A DNA stretch of 64,000 nucleotides from Natronoarchaeum rubrum (GCF_024494695.1 NZ_JANHDP010000003.1:1-64000); one strand, 5' to 3'; shown: positions 54,442-63,464, numbered from the stretch's first letter. Numbers and translations: made by a program. Notes: generated from the letters alone by a model not told the origin.

Positions 54442-56196
54442 TCACTGCTTCTCCGCAAGTCGCTCGACGCGCTCTAACGTGTCGGCGTCGTCGGGATCGA
54501 GATCCTCGCGCACGCCGACGAACCGCGGGAACCGGAGCGCGTAGCCCGACGAGTAGGTCGGCGAGGCCTGGATCTCCTCGTAGCCCACCTCGAACACGAC
54601 GGCGGGGTCGAGGTCGACATCCTGACCGTCCTCCGCTCGGACGTGGGGGTCGAGCAGTTCGGTCAGCTCGGCCAGTTCCTCGTCGGTGATCCCCGTCGCG
54701 ACCTTGCCGATCGTCTCGTACTCGTCGCGGTCGTCGACGCGGGCCGACAGCAGGAAGGTCCCGAGGAACGTCGCGCGCCGGCCCTCGCCCCACTCGGCGC
54801 CGGTCACGACGAGATCGAGCGTCTCGACGTCGGGCTTGCGCTTGAGCCAGTTCTTCCCGCGGCGTCCCGGCGAGTACGTCGATTCGGGATTCTTGAGCAT
54901 GATCCCCTCGTGACCGGCGTCGAGCGCCTCGGCGTCGATGGCTTCGATCTCGTCGGCGTCGTCGGAGCGCCAGAGCTTCGAGAGCCCCTCCACGTCGGCC
55001 GCGGTGTCGTCCGGCGCCTCGTCGCCGTCGTCGAGTACCTCGGACAGGCGCTCGTGGCGCTCGACGAGCGGCGCGTCGAGCATATCCTCGCCGCCGTGAG
55101 ACTCCGTCTCACGAGCCTCCGAGTCCGTGGACTCGGAGACGCCCGCGTGGAGGCAGTCGAAAAAGGCGGGGCGGACCGCGACTTCCTCCCGCGCGGCCGC
55201 GACGTCGTGCTTGCGCCGGAACCGGCGCAGGACGTTCTGGAAGGCGAGCGGCTCGCCGTCGTCGTCGACGGCCACGACCTCGCCGTCGAGGATCGCCGGG
55301 ACGTCGATGCGCTCCTCCGCGAACTCGACGACCTCGGGGAGAGCGTCGGTGACGTCCTCCATGTTCCTGGAGTAGACGCGGGTGATCCCCCCGGGCTCGT
55401 GGTGTAGCTGGACGCGCGCGCCGTCGTACTTCCACTCGACTGCGGCCTCCTCCCACTCCTCCATGGCGTCGGTGACGCTACCCGCCTGCGCGAGCATCGC
55501 CTGGACCGGCCGGCCGATCTCCAGGGTGAGCTCGGCGAGCCCGTCCACGCCGTCGTCGCGGGCCACCTCGGCGACGAGGCCGTAGTCGTTCGACACCTGC
55601 AGCGCCCGCTCGACGTCCTCGACGGGGACGTCGAACGCCTCGGCGACGGCGTCCCGCACGGCGCCCTCGCCGACGCCGATGCGCATCTCCGAGAGGACGA
55701 TCCGGACGAGGTACTTCGCTTCCTCGGGTGAACACCGATTGAGCAGGCCGAACAGCAGGTCGATCTTGGCGTCCTGGCTGCCCTCGCCTTCGGTTTCCGC
55801 GAGCGTTTCGAGTTCGTCCGCGACTTCCCTCACTGTGAGGTCGTCGCTACCGCCGCCCGCTCCGGCGCCGAACGCGCTCAGCCCGGTCTGGCCGCCCAGG
55901 TCGTAGCTCGCCGCGACCTCGCCGATCTCGCCTAGTTCGGCCAGGTCGTCCTCCACGTCGGCTGCGTCCACGTTCTGGCCGGCCGCGCGGGCGATCGCCT
56001 CGTAGAGGTAGCTCGGCCCGACGTCCAGCGTCGTCGAGTCGTGGTCGGGGAACACCCGGCCCTGGACGAATCGCGCGACGACGGGCAGATCCCCCGCAGC
56101 GGCGTCGAGTAGTTCGGTGACCAGTGCGACGGCTTCGAGGTCGGCCGGCTCGGCCTCGATGCGGGCGGCGCGCTCGGCGAACTCCCGGAACTCCAT
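54442..56196 (-). CDS. lig: ATP-dependent DNA ligase
   Basis: Seals nicks in replication and repair. 584 residues. The N-terminal DNA-binding domain precedes the nucleotidyltransferase core with EWKYDGARVQLH (Lys adenylated), FAEERIDVPAILDGEVVAVD (motif III region), EGIMLKNPESTYSPGRRGKNWLK (motifs IV-V, quoted in part) and the OB domain ending in YSSGYALRFPRFVGVRED. An acidic Ser/Glu insertion (SESTDSEARETESH, about residues 353-367) separates DCLHAG from GEDMLDAPL, where relatives run on directly; its DNA is two perfect hairpins. Start ATG 56196 (MEFREFAERAARI). Confidence 0.95.
   Translation of the reverse strand: MEFREFAERAARIEAEPADLEAVALVTELLDAAAGDLPVVARFVQGRVFPDHDSTTLDVGPSYLYEAIARAAGQNVDAADVEDDLAELGEIGEVAASYDLGGQTGLSAFGAGAGGGSDDLTVREVADELETLAETEGEGSQDAKIDLLFGLLNRCSPEEAKYLVRIVLSEMRIGVGEGAVRDAVAEAFDVPVEDVERALQVSNDYGLVAEVARDDGVDGLAELTLEIGRPVQAMLAQAGSVTDAMEEWEEAAVEWKYDGARVQLHHEPGGITRVYSRNMEDVTDALPEVVEFAEERIDVPAILDGEVVAVDDDGEPLAFQNVLRRFRRKHDVAAAREEVAVRPAFFDCLHAGVSESTDSEARETESHGGEDMLDAPLVERHERLSEVLDDGDEAPDDTAADVEGLSKLWRSDDADEIEAIDAEALDAGHEGIMLKNPESTYSPGRRGKNWLKRKPDVETLDLVVTGAEWGEGRRATFLGTFLLSARVDDRDEYETIGKVATGITDEELAELTELLDPHVRAEDGQDVDLDPAVVFEVGYEEIQASPTYSSGYALRFPRFVGVREDLDPDDADTLERVERLAEKQ
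55095..55138. repeat. Two tandem perfect hairpins inside the ligase gene
   Basis: 55095-55102 pairs with 55106-55113 (8 bp, loop TCC), and 55117-55126 pairs with 55129-55138 (10 bp, loop GT). Together they encode exactly the extra SESTDSEARETESH stretch in DNA ligase. The build (short perfect stems, 2-3 base loops, directly adjacent) resembles the intergenic arrays near tRNA-Gly and elsewhere in the window. Confidence 0.75.
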
Positions 56197-56331
56197 CGCA
56201 CGCCGGTAGGTCGGTGGGGTCAATAAACCGTCCGGACCGTCCTCGGCGTCCCGCCGCGGGGTGGTTTCAACGACACGTTCCCGTCGCAGTCGTCGGTTTC
56301 AAGGAACTCGGCCGCGCAGTGGCCCACACAC

Positions 56332-57906
56332 ATGTCGGAGGCCGATCTGGCGGCGGCGGTAGACGACGTACTGTCGATCGACCCCGAGGAGTTTCAGGCG
56401 GCCGTCGACGCCGACGCGGAGGTCATCAAGTCCGAACTACGCGACGGCACCTTCGACAACTCTCAGGCGATCGTCGGGCTGGAGTACGAGTTCTACGCGG
56501 TCGCGAACCCGGCCGACGATCCCTGGACGCCGGGGACCGAAGCCGGCGGGACGCTCCAGCGCGTCCCCCGCCGATTGCTCGAACTCATCGGGTTCGAGAA
56601 GGAACTGGGGCTGCACAACGCCGAGATGACGCTCAGCCCCCAGCCGCTCAACTCCTACGGGCTCGCGGCACAGGAGTCGGAGGTCAACGCCCGGCTCTCG
56701 GCCGCCCAGGAGCGCACCCGCGCCGAGGGGATGCAACTCGTGAGCGACGGCCTCTGGACGATCCCGCCGGAGGGCGAGACCGCGCGGGGATATCTCACCG
56801 ACAGCGTCGAGGACCGCGGCGTCAGGATCGCCTCGAACATGAGCGACTCGGTGCGCTATCACGCGATGGCCAACAGCGCCGCCGACGCCGACGTCGGGCT
56901 GCGGATCGACGCACCACACGTCTCGCTGGAGAGCGACACGGTGATGCCCGAGAGCCTGATCACGTCGATCCAGCCCCACTATCAGGTGCCGCAGGCGATC
57001 GACCTGCCCACCTACTTCCGGTACGCGCTGCGGATCGCCGGCCCGCTGCTCGCGCTCGGCGTCAACTCGCCATTCTTCCCGCCGGACCTGTACGACGCCG
57101 ACGCGACGGCCGAGGACGTTCTCGAAGACGGCTGGATGGAACACCGGATCAGCGTGTTCGAGACCTCGTTGAACCCGCCGGGCGCCGACCGCGGGGAGGG
57201 GAAGGTCCGGTTCCCCCGCGATCTGGAGCACGTCGAGCAGGCGGTCGATCGGATCGCTCGCGACGACACGCTGGTGCCGATGCCGGTCGATCCGGGCAAC
57301 GGCTTCGACGACGAGTTCGCCCACTTCCGGCTCAAACACGGCACCTACTGGCGCTGGGTCCGCCCCGTCTTCGGCGGCGGAACGCGATCTGAGGCCAACG
57401 CTCGCATCGAGTTCAGGCCGCTGCCCGCACAGCCGACCGTCAGCGACTCCGTCGCATTTCAGGCCGCGCTGGCCGGCCTCTTAGAGAGCCTCCCGCGCGT
57501 CGAACACCCCGTCGCCGACCTGCCCTGGGAGGACGCCCGCGAGAACTTCTACGCGGCGATGCGCGAGGGGCTCGACGCCGACCTGCAGTGGATCACGAAC
57601 TCCGGCGAGGAGACGACCGATCGGGAGACGCTGTACGCCGACCTGCTCGATCACGCCGCCGACGGCCTCGAACGACGCGGCCTCTCGGACACCGAGATCG
57701 AGGAGTACCTCTGGCCGCTCCGCCAGCGCGCGCGCCACGAACTGACGCCGGCGCGCTGGAAGCGCCGGGAGGTCAAACAGCGCCTCGACGACGGCGAGAG
57801 CTTCGCGGATGCGGTGACCGGGATGCAACGGCGCTACCTCGAACGCCAGCACGACTCGCTGATCGGCGGCAGCTTCACTGAGTGGGTCGACGACCGGGAG
57901 TGGTAG
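56332..57906 (+). CDS. Glutamate-cysteine ligase-like (carboxylate-amine ligase) protein
   Basis: 524 residues. QAIVGLEYEFYAV (metal-binding Glu pair of the GCS fold), GLHNAEMTLSPQPL, IASNMSDSVRYHAMANSA, ALGVNSPFFPPDL and ANARIEFRPLPAQPT follow the order of GCS2-type carboxylate-amine ligases, which join an amino acid to a carboxylate using ATP. Haloarchaea make gamma-glutamylcysteine, and this could be such an enzyme, but the published Haloferax ligase is clearly shorter, so a different amide product is equally possible. The C-terminal ~100 residues are helical and extra. Stands alone. Confidence 0.65.
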   Translation: MSEADLAAAVDDVLSIDPEEFQAAVDADAEVIKSELRDGTFDNSQAIVGLEYEFYAVANPADDPWTPGTEAGGTLQRVPRRLLELIGFEKELGLHNAEMTLSPQPLNSYGLAAQESEVNARLSAAQERTRAEGMQLVSDGLWTIPPEGETARGYLTDSVEDRGVRIASNMSDSVRYHAMANSAADADVGLRIDAPHVSLESDTVMPESLITSIQPHYQVPQAIDLPTYFRYALRIAGPLLALGVNSPFFPPDLYDADATAEDVLEDGWMEHRISVFETSLNPPGADRGEGKVRFPRDLEHVEQAVDRIARDDTLVPMPVDPGNGFDDEFAHFRLKHGTYWRWVRPVFGGGTRSEANARIEFRPLPAQPTVSDSVAFQAALAGLLESLPRVEHPVADLPWEDARENFYAAMREGLDADLQWITNSGEETTDRETLYADLLDHAADGLERRGLSDTEIEEYLWPLRQRARHELTPARWKRREVKQRLDDGESFADAVTGMQRRYLERQHDSLIGGSFTEWVDDREW

Positions 57907-58051
57907 CGCGGACCGACTGGATCGAGGAGGCACGGCGGCCGTCCGACTCACCGGAGTCACGACGTGATCGACACCGCCCGTCGTTCTGCGTCACGCAACT
58001 CGATTAGTTCGGGCGCTTCGGCACGTTCTCCCCTTCGAGAATCCTCGTCAG

Positions 58052-58059
58052 TACTATAG
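58052..58059 (+). promoter_or_regulatory. TATA box of the cofD operon
   Basis: TACTATAG is centred about 27 bases before the ATG at 58083, pointing to a leaderless mRNA and favouring that start over 58074. Confidence 0.6.
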
Positions 58060-58082
58060 TCCCCCCGTCCAGTATGGGTGGT

Positions 58083-59075
58083 ATGGTCACGTTCCTCTCA
58101 GGCGGCACCGGGACGCCGAAGCTCCTGGACGGTGCCGCGATCTCTTTCTCGCCAGACGAGACGACGGTGATCGCGAACACCGGCGACGACGTCGAACTCG
58201 GCGGGCTGTTGATCTCGCCCGACGTGGACACGCTGATCTTTCAGGGCGGCGGCGTGCTCGACCGCGATGACTGGTGGGGAATCAAGGGCGACACGACGCG
58301 AACCCACAGCGCCCTCAAGGACATCGGCGACGCGATGGGACTCGACGAAGGACCGAACTTTCTTCCCGACGAGAAGCAGACCGAGGGCCGCGACATCGCC
58401 GCATGGCGCCGCTTCTCGGGCGCCGTCGAGTTCATGGAGATCGGCGACCGCGACCGGGCGGTCCACATCACGCGGACGAGCCTGCTCGATCAGGGCCACA
58501 CGCTCTCGGAAGCCACCGACAAGATCGCGAAAGGTTTCGGCCTCACCATCGACCTGCTGCCGATGAGCGACGACCCCGTTTCGAGCCTCATCCACACCGA
58601 CGAGGGGCTGATGCACTTTCAGGAGTTCTGGGTCGCCCGCGGCGGCGAGCCAGAGGTCGAGAGCGTCGAGTTCCGCGGGTCGTCGAACGCCGAACCGGCG
58701 CCCGGCGTGCTCGACGCGCTGGACGACGACGTGGTGATCGGCCCGTCGAACCCGGTGACGAGCATCGGCCCGATGCTCGCGGTGCCCGGCATCGCGGACG
58801 CGCTGTGGAACACGACCGTCGTCGCCGTCTCGCCGTTCGTCGAGGGCGAGGCGTTCTCCGGCCCGGTCGCCCAGCTGATGGAAGCGGTCGGCGCCGAGCC
58901 GAACTCCGCGGGGCTGGAGACCGCCTATCCGTTCGCCGACGCGCTGGTCGTCGACGAGGACGACGACACCGAGTTCGACGTGCCGGTCGTCAGGACCGAT
59001 ATCTCGATCGACGGCAGCGAGGACGCCGCCCGCGTCACGAAGGCCGTCGAGACGGCTCTGGAGGAGGTCCGGTAG
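58083..59075 (+). CDS. cofD: 2-phospho-L-lactate transferase
   Basis: Coenzyme F420 biosynthesis: transfers the phospholactyl (or phosphoenolpyruvyl) group to the deazaflavin Fo. 330 residues. [55 protein letters not shown] and [19 protein letters not shown] are CofD hallmarks. First gene of an operon with the Dus-like, CitG-like and DUF447 genes: the next start is only 4 bases after this stop. Confidence 0.96.
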   Translation: MVTFLSGGTGTPKLLDGAAISFSPDETTVIANTGDDVELGGLLISPDVDTLIFQGGGVLDRDDWWGIKGDTTRTHSALKDIGDAMGLDEGPNFLPDEKQTEGRDIAAWRRFSGAVEFMEIGDRDRAVHITRTSLLDQGHTLSEATDKIAKGFGLTIDLLPMSDDPVSSLIHTDEGLMHFQEFWVARGGEPEVESVEFRGSSNAEPAPGVLDALDDDVVIGPSNPVTSIGPMLAVPGIADALWNTTVVAVSPFVEGEAFSGPVAQLMEAVGAEPNSAGLETAYPFADALVVDEDDDTEFDVPVVRTDISIDGSEDAARVTKAVETALEEVR

Positions 59076-59078
59076 GCC

Positions 59079-59879
59079 GTGTTCGGCCCGAGAGTCGCGC
59101 TTGCGAGCCTGAGCGGCCGATCCGACGCTGCGTGGGCCGCCGGCGGCGCCGAACACGCCGGCGCCGCGTTTCTCGGCGGGATCGCGCTCGACGAGCGATC
59201 GCGAGAGGCGGCCCGCGAACTGGTCGCGCGCGACCGCGAGGAGTTTCTGCCCGAGGATCCGCTGGCGTTCGTCGACGCCGAGCTCGAAGCGATCGACGAC
59301 GTCCCGATCCAGCCGGCGTTCAACGTTCGCAGCGCGACCGTCGAGCCGATCGAAGCGGCGGCCGAAATCTGCGCCGATCGAGATGCCGTCATCGAGATCA
59401 ACGCCCACTGCCGACAGGACGAGCTGTGCGACGCCGGCTGCGGCGAGGCCCTCCTCGCGGACGCCGACCGGCTCTGTGAGTACGTCGCCGCGGCATCGGC
59501 GGCGGGCGCGACCGTGAGCGTGAAGGCCCGCGCCGAAGTCGACGGCGTCGACCTGCCCGCGACCGCGCGCCGGATCGACGCCGCGGGTGCCGACGCGATC
59601 CACGTCGACGCGATGGACACCGAATCTGCGATCGCGGACGTCGCTGATGCCGCCGACCTGTTCGTGATCGCGAACAACGAGGTGCGGGATCGGGCGTCGG
59701 TCCGCGAGTACCTGAGCTACGGCGCCGACGCCGTCAGCGTCGGCCGGCCGAGCGACGAGCCCGCTGTGCTCCGACGCGTCCGTCGGGCCGTCGACGAGTG
59801 GTTCGAGGGCGGAGAGCAGGATCACGGGTCCGGGACTACCACGGCCGAGCCGGCGTCGACGCCGGAGCCGCACTCCTAA
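59079..59879 (+). CDS. tRNA-dihydrouridine synthase-like flavoprotein
   Basis: 266 residues, GTG start, TIM-barrel FMN enzyme of the Dus family. AFNVRSATVEPIEAAAEIC, VIEINAHCRQDELCDAGCG (Cys in the place of the Dus catalytic Cys), VSVKARAEVDGVDLPATAR and VSVGRPSDEPAVLRRVRRAV are visible. It is shorter than canonical Dus and lacks an obvious C-terminal helical tRNA-binding domain; the barrel ends in a Gly/Thr/Pro tail. It may therefore be a Dus paralogue acting on something other than tRNA, perhaps a cofactor made by this operon (inference). Four bases after cofD, and 30 bases before the CitG-like gene. Confidence 0.75.
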   Translation: MFGPRVALASLSGRSDAAWAAGGAEHAGAAFLGGIALDERSREAARELVARDREEFLPEDPLAFVDAELEAIDDVPIQPAFNVRSATVEPIEAAAEICADRDAVIEINAHCRQDELCDAGCGEALLADADRLCEYVAAASAAGATVSVKARAEVDGVDLPATARRIDAAGADAIHVDAMDTESAIADVADAADLFVIANNEVRDRASVREYLSYGADAVSVGRPSDEPAVLRRVRRAVDEWFEGGEQDHGSGTTTAEPASTPEPHS

Positions 59880-59909
59880 GTGCCCGCGGCGTCGACTTTC
59901 GTACAGACG

Positions 59910-60758
59910 ATGCGAACGCCCGCCCAGAACGCCGAACTCGCCCTGTTGCTGGAGGTGGCCGGGACGCCCAAGCCCGGCAACGTCGACCGAGCCCGCGACT
60001 TGCAGGATCTCCGCTTCGAGCACTTCCTGGCCGGAGCCGTCGGCGCGCAGGACGGCCTCCGGGCGGCCGAACGCGGGGAGCGCGTCGGCGCCGCGTTCGA
60101 GCGGTCGGTCGAGGGGATGTCCGAGCAGCGCGGCGGGAACACGCAGTTCGGCGCCCTGCTCCTGCTGACGCCGCTCGTTCGAACGGCCGGCGACGCCGAG
60201 GCCGGGGAGTTGACGCCGGACGCCGTCGCGTCGACGGTCGCGGCGACGACCGTCGAAGACGCGGTGGACTTCTACCGGGCGTTCGACCACGTCGACGTGC
60301 GCGCGGGCGATCCGCCCGAGGAAATGGAACCGCTGGATGTCCGCCGCGGGAGCGACGCCGCGGACGCGGTGCGGGAGCGCGGACTGACGCTGGAAGAACT
60401 GATGGCCGAGAGCGCGGAACGTGATGGCGTCGCGCGGGAGTGGACCGACGAGTTCGAGCAGACTTTCGCGGTCGCCGACCGGATCGTCGACCGGTCGGGC
60501 CCGTTGCCCGCACGAGCGGCCGACGCGTTCCTCTGGTTGCTCGCTCGCCGGCCCGACACGCACGTCGCCAAGAAACACGGCGCGTCGACCGCCCGGAGCG
60601 TGATGGTCCGAGCACAGGAGGCCCGCGAGGGCGGCCCCGATCTTGTGGCCGCGTTCTCGGAGTCGCTCGTCGAGTCTGGGATCAACCCCGGGACGACCGC
60701 GGACATCGTGGCCGCGGCGCTGTTCGTCGCGCTCGAACGCGACGGGCTGGAGGTGTGA
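59910..60758 (+). CDS. CitG/MdcB-like triphosphoribosyl-dephospho-CoA synthase family protein
   Basis: 282 residues, all-alpha. LLLEVAGTPKPGNVDRARD, FLAGAVGAQDGLRAAERG, RGGNTQFGALLLLTPL and HVAKKHGASTARSV are the family motifs (conserved PKPGNV and GxNT). Bacterial members make the prosthetic group of citrate or malonate lyase, but no such lyase is here and archaeal homologues probably use a related ATP-dependent ribosyl-transfer for another cofactor. ATG 59910 is chosen over GTG 59880. Its TGA overlaps the GTG start of the DUF447 gene. Confidence 0.82.
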   Translation: MRTPAQNAELALLLEVAGTPKPGNVDRARDLQDLRFEHFLAGAVGAQDGLRAAERGERVGAAFERSVEGMSEQRGGNTQFGALLLLTPLVRTAGDAEAGELTPDAVASTVAATTVEDAVDFYRAFDHVDVRAGDPPEEMEPLDVRRGSDAADAVRERGLTLEELMAESAERDGVAREWTDEFEQTFAVADRIVDRSGPLPARAADAFLWLLARRPDTHVAKKHGASTARSVMVRAQEAREGGPDLVAAFSESLVESGINPGTTADIVAAALFVALERDGLEV

Positions 60759-61399
60759 GCGTGCGCGAGGACCGCGCTTCCGGCGAGGACGCGGACGCGA
60801 GCGACGCCGAAACGGCGGCCCGACCCGTCGAGTGGCCGGTCGAACTGCGCGGCGTCACGGAATCGGTCGTCGCAACGCTGGGACCGAACGATCTGTGGAA
60901 CGACGCCGCGCTGGGGCTGCACGCCGGCGACCCGGTCACCGCCCGGACGTACGGGAACACCCGCACGCGGCGGAACTTCCGCCGGCAGGGCGAGGGGTAC
61001 GTCCAGTTCGTCCGCGACCCGCTCGCGTTCGTCGAGGCGGCCCTCTCGATCCGCGAGCGCGACGAGCCGATCACGGACGCCGCCGACGCCTGGGCTCGCG
61101 TCGAGGTCGAGCAAGTTGACGCCGGGGAGGACGGATCGACGCGTTGGGAGGAGTGGACGCTCCGGCCGGTCGAGTCCGTCCGTCGAGAGCACGACCCCGC
61201 GACGACGAACCGCGGGTACTACGCGGTGATCGAGGCGACCGTCGCGGCCTCGCGGCTCGACGTCGACGCCTACGACACGGCGACGTTGCTCGATCGGCTC
61301 GCGTACTTTGCGGAGGTCGTCGACACCTGCGGCGGCGACCGCGAGCGCGCGGCGTTCGACCGGCTCACAGAACTGACCGGCTGGCGCGATCGGCTCTGA
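60755..61399 (+). CDS. DUF447 family protein
   Basis: 214 residues. ELRGVTESVVATLGPNDLWNDAALGLH, TARTYGNTRTRRNF and YVQFVRDPLAFVEAAL form a split-barrel flavin-reductase-like N-terminal half (quoted in part). The C-terminal half (NRGYYAVIEATVAASRLD, YFAEVVDTCGG) is helical. DUF447 proteins resemble FMN-binding split barrels but have no proven reaction. The GTG start overlaps the upstream stop (GTGA), so translation is coupled to the CitG-like gene. The first 25 residues are an acidic extension. Confidence 0.82.
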   Translation: MSVREDRASGEDADASDAETAARPVEWPVELRGVTESVVATLGPNDLWNDAALGLHAGDPVTARTYGNTRTRRNFRRQGEGYVQFVRDPLAFVEAALSIRERDEPITDAADAWARVEVEQVDAGEDGSTRWEEWTLRPVESVRREHDPATTNRGYYAVIEATVAASRLDVDAYDTATLLDRLAYFAEVVDTCGGDRERAAFDRLTELTGWRDRL

Positions 61400-61450
61400 C
61401 GACGGAACGGCGGGCCATCAGACGCCGATCACTCCGTCGAACATCGAACC

Positions 61451-61457
61451 CTTTTAG
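61451..61457 (+). promoter_or_regulatory. TATA box of rps17e
   Basis: CTTTTAG lies 26-32 bases before the ATG at 61483, so the ribosomal protein gene has its own leaderless promoter separate from the cofD operon. Confidence 0.55.
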
Positions 61458-61482
61458 GCGCCGGTCGGACAACGATTCGAAC

Positions 61483-61677
61483 ATGCCAATCAAACCTGGG
61501 TACGTCAAGAAGACCGGTAACATCCTGCTCGAGCGGTATCCCGACGCGTTCTCGGACGACTTCGAGCACAACAAGGACGGCGTCGACACGCTGACCAACA
61601 TCGAGTCCAAGGACGTCCGCAACCGCGTCGCCGGCTTCATCTCGCGAAAGAAGAGCGGCAACGCCGCCGAAGCGTAA
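61483..61677 (+). CDS. rps17e: 30S ribosomal protein S17e
   Basis: 64 residues, an archaeal/eukaryotic-type small-subunit protein. MPIKPGYVKKTGNILLERYP, DDFEHNKDGVDTLTNIESKD and VRNRVAGFISRKK match the family along its full length. The N-terminus is unusually Lys-rich for this window, as expected for an rRNA-binding protein. Often precedes asd in haloarchaea, as here. Confidence 0.97.
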   Translation: MPIKPGYVKKTGNILLERYPDAFSDDFEHNKDGVDTLTNIESKDVRNRVAGFISRKKSGNAAEA

Positions 61678-61793
61678 GCTCGTTCTCGCCGATTCTGCGC
61701 AGTCGGGTCTCCGACAGCGGCTGCGCCGGCGGTCAGGGCGTCGTGTAGCGCCGAAGATCGGCCGGAGCGCCGCGACGCCGCGCTATCCAAACC

Positions 61794-61800
61794 GTTTTTG
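61794..61800 (+). promoter_or_regulatory. TATA-like box of asd
   Basis: GTTTTTG is centred about 28 bases before the ATG at 61825, supporting that start over 61798. Confidence 0.5.
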
Positions 61801-61824
61801 CTCCCCGATACCACTCCCACCACA

Positions 61825-62859
61825 ATGTCAGTACGAGTCGGTATTCTCGGAGCGACCGGCGCGGTCGGACAGCGCCTGATCCAGCTCCTCGAACCCCACC
61901 CGCAGTTCGAGATCGCGGCCCTGACCGCCAGCGAATCGAGCGCGGGCCGATCCTACAGCGACGCCGCGAAGTGGCGCGTCAACACGCCGATCCCCGACGA
62001 CGTCGCGGACCTCACGGTCTCCGCGACCGACCCCGACGAGGTTCCGAACGACGTCGACCTGATCTTCTCCTCGCTGCCCTCCAGCGTCGGCGAACAGGTC
62101 GAGCCCGACTTCGTCGAGGACGGCTACGTCGTCTCCTCGAACTCCTCGAATTCGCGCCTCGCCGAGGACGTGCCCCTCGTGATCCCCGAGGTCAACCACG
62201 ACCACCTCGACCTGATCGAGGTCCAGCGCGACGAGCGGGGCTGGGACGGCGCGCTGATCAAGAACCCCAACTGCTCGACGATCACGATGGTGCCGACGCT
62301 GGCCCAGCTCGACCAGTTCGGCCTCGAAAAAGTGTTCGTCTCGACGCTGCAGGCCGTCTCCGGCGCGGGCTACGACGGCGTCACGTCGATGGAGATCATC
62401 GACAACGTCCTGCCCCACATCGGCGGCGAGGAAGAAAAGATGGAGAGCGAGTCCCGGAAGCTGCTCGGCGAGTTCGACGGCGCCGAGCTCAGCTGGCACG
62501 ACGTCGACGTGACCGCGTCGTGTAATCGTGTCGCGACGCTGGACGGCCACCTCGAGAACGTGTTCGCCGAACTCGCCGAGGACGCCTCGGCGTCCGACGT
62601 CGAGGCCGCGTTCCGCGAGGCGCCGACGATCGACCTCCAGAGCGCGCCCGACGAGCTCATCAAGGTGTTCGAGGATCCCAACCGGCCCCAGCCCCGCCTG
62701 GATCGCAACCTCAACGACGGCCAGGGCATCGCGACCGGCCCGGTCCAGGAGACCAGCGACGGCGTCCAGTTCGACTGTCTCGCACACAACACGATCCGCG
62801 GCGCCGCCGGCGCCAGCGTGCTGAACGGCGAGCTGCTGGTCGAGGAAGGCTACCTGTAG
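61825..62859 (+). CDS. asd: Aspartate-semialdehyde dehydrogenase
   Basis: Reduces aspartyl phosphate to the semialdehyde for threonine, methionine and lysine synthesis. 344 residues, NADPH-dependent. VGILGATGAVGQRLIQLLEPHPQF binds the nucleotide (quoted in part: ILGATGAVGQRL), SSLPSSVGEQVEPDF follows, IKNPNCSTITMVPTLAQL holds the catalytic Cys, and SGAGYDGVTSMEIIDNVLP plus GEEEKMESESRKLLG hold substrate residues. C-terminal LAHNTIRGAAGASVLNGELL is typical of the archaeal/yeast-type enzyme. Confidence 0.97.
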   Translation: MSVRVGILGATGAVGQRLIQLLEPHPQFEIAALTASESSAGRSYSDAAKWRVNTPIPDDVADLTVSATDPDEVPNDVDLIFSSLPSSVGEQVEPDFVEDGYVVSSNSSNSRLAEDVPLVIPEVNHDHLDLIEVQRDERGWDGALIKNPNCSTITMVPTLAQLDQFGLEKVFVSTLQAVSGAGYDGVTSMEIIDNVLPHIGGEEEKMESESRKLLGEFDGAELSWHDVDVTASCNRVATLDGHLENVFAELAEDASASDVEAAFREAPTIDLQSAPDELIKVFEDPNRPQPRLDRNLNDGQGIATGPVQETSDGVQFDCLAHNTIRGAAGASVLNGELLVEEGYL

Positions 62860-62996
62860 ACGCCGTCCGCGATCCGCTCTCTCGCAGTCGCCCGACGGCC
62901 GTTCTTTGCCAACCGACATATAAAGCTGCGGCACCCGTGTGAGCGTCGCACACTGCCGGGCCGGAACTATCATTCGTGTCGCTGAAGGTCGCATCG

Positions 62997-63464
62997 ATGA
63001 CGGCGCAAGCCCACGAGACGGAGTACCCCGAGCTGACCGCGACGTACTGGACGAAGGTCACGATCGCCGGCCTCGTCGCCGGTCTGGCGATGGGCATCGT
63101 GATGTTCCGGGTGATGGGGATCATGCAAGCGGTCGGAAGCTTGTATGGCTTCGCGGCGACGGGACCGGGCTGGATCGCACACCTGTTTCACGCGGTCGTG
63201 TTCGCGCTGATCTTCGGCGGGTTCTACATGTGGGCGCCGCTCAAGCCGTTTCGAGACCGAGTCCTCGCGAGCGTCACGATCGGTATCACCTGGGGCGTCG
63301 TGCTCTGGTTCCTCGCGGCCGGCGTGATCATGCCGCTGTGGCTGGAGGCCGTCTCTGCAACGGCGCCGCCCGCGCTACCCTCGCTGAATCCCGTCAGCGG
63401 ACTCGGCCACGTCCTCTACGGTGCGGTGCTCGGCGGCGTCGCCGCCGCGCTCCAGAAGTACTAG
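62997..63464 (+). CDS. Four-helix membrane protein, unknown function
   Basis: 155 residues from ATG 62997 (MTAQAHETEYPEL); GTG 62976 is an alternative. Four membrane helices (about 25-47, 60-80, 92-115 and 130-150). WIAHLFHAVVFALIFGGFYMW has two His in a helix-like setting and GLGHVLYGAVLGGVAAAL ends the protein, so a heme or metal role is conceivable but unsupported. A TATATAAAG-like promoter lies at about 62918-62925. No family recognised with confidence. Confidence 0.7.
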   Translation: MTAQAHETEYPELTATYWTKVTIAGLVAGLAMGIVMFRVMGIMQAVGSLYGFAATGPGWIAHLFHAVVFALIFGGFYMWAPLKPFRDRVLASVTIGITWGVVLWFLAAGVIMPLWLEAVSATAPPALPSLNPVSGLGHVLYGAVLGGVAAALQKY

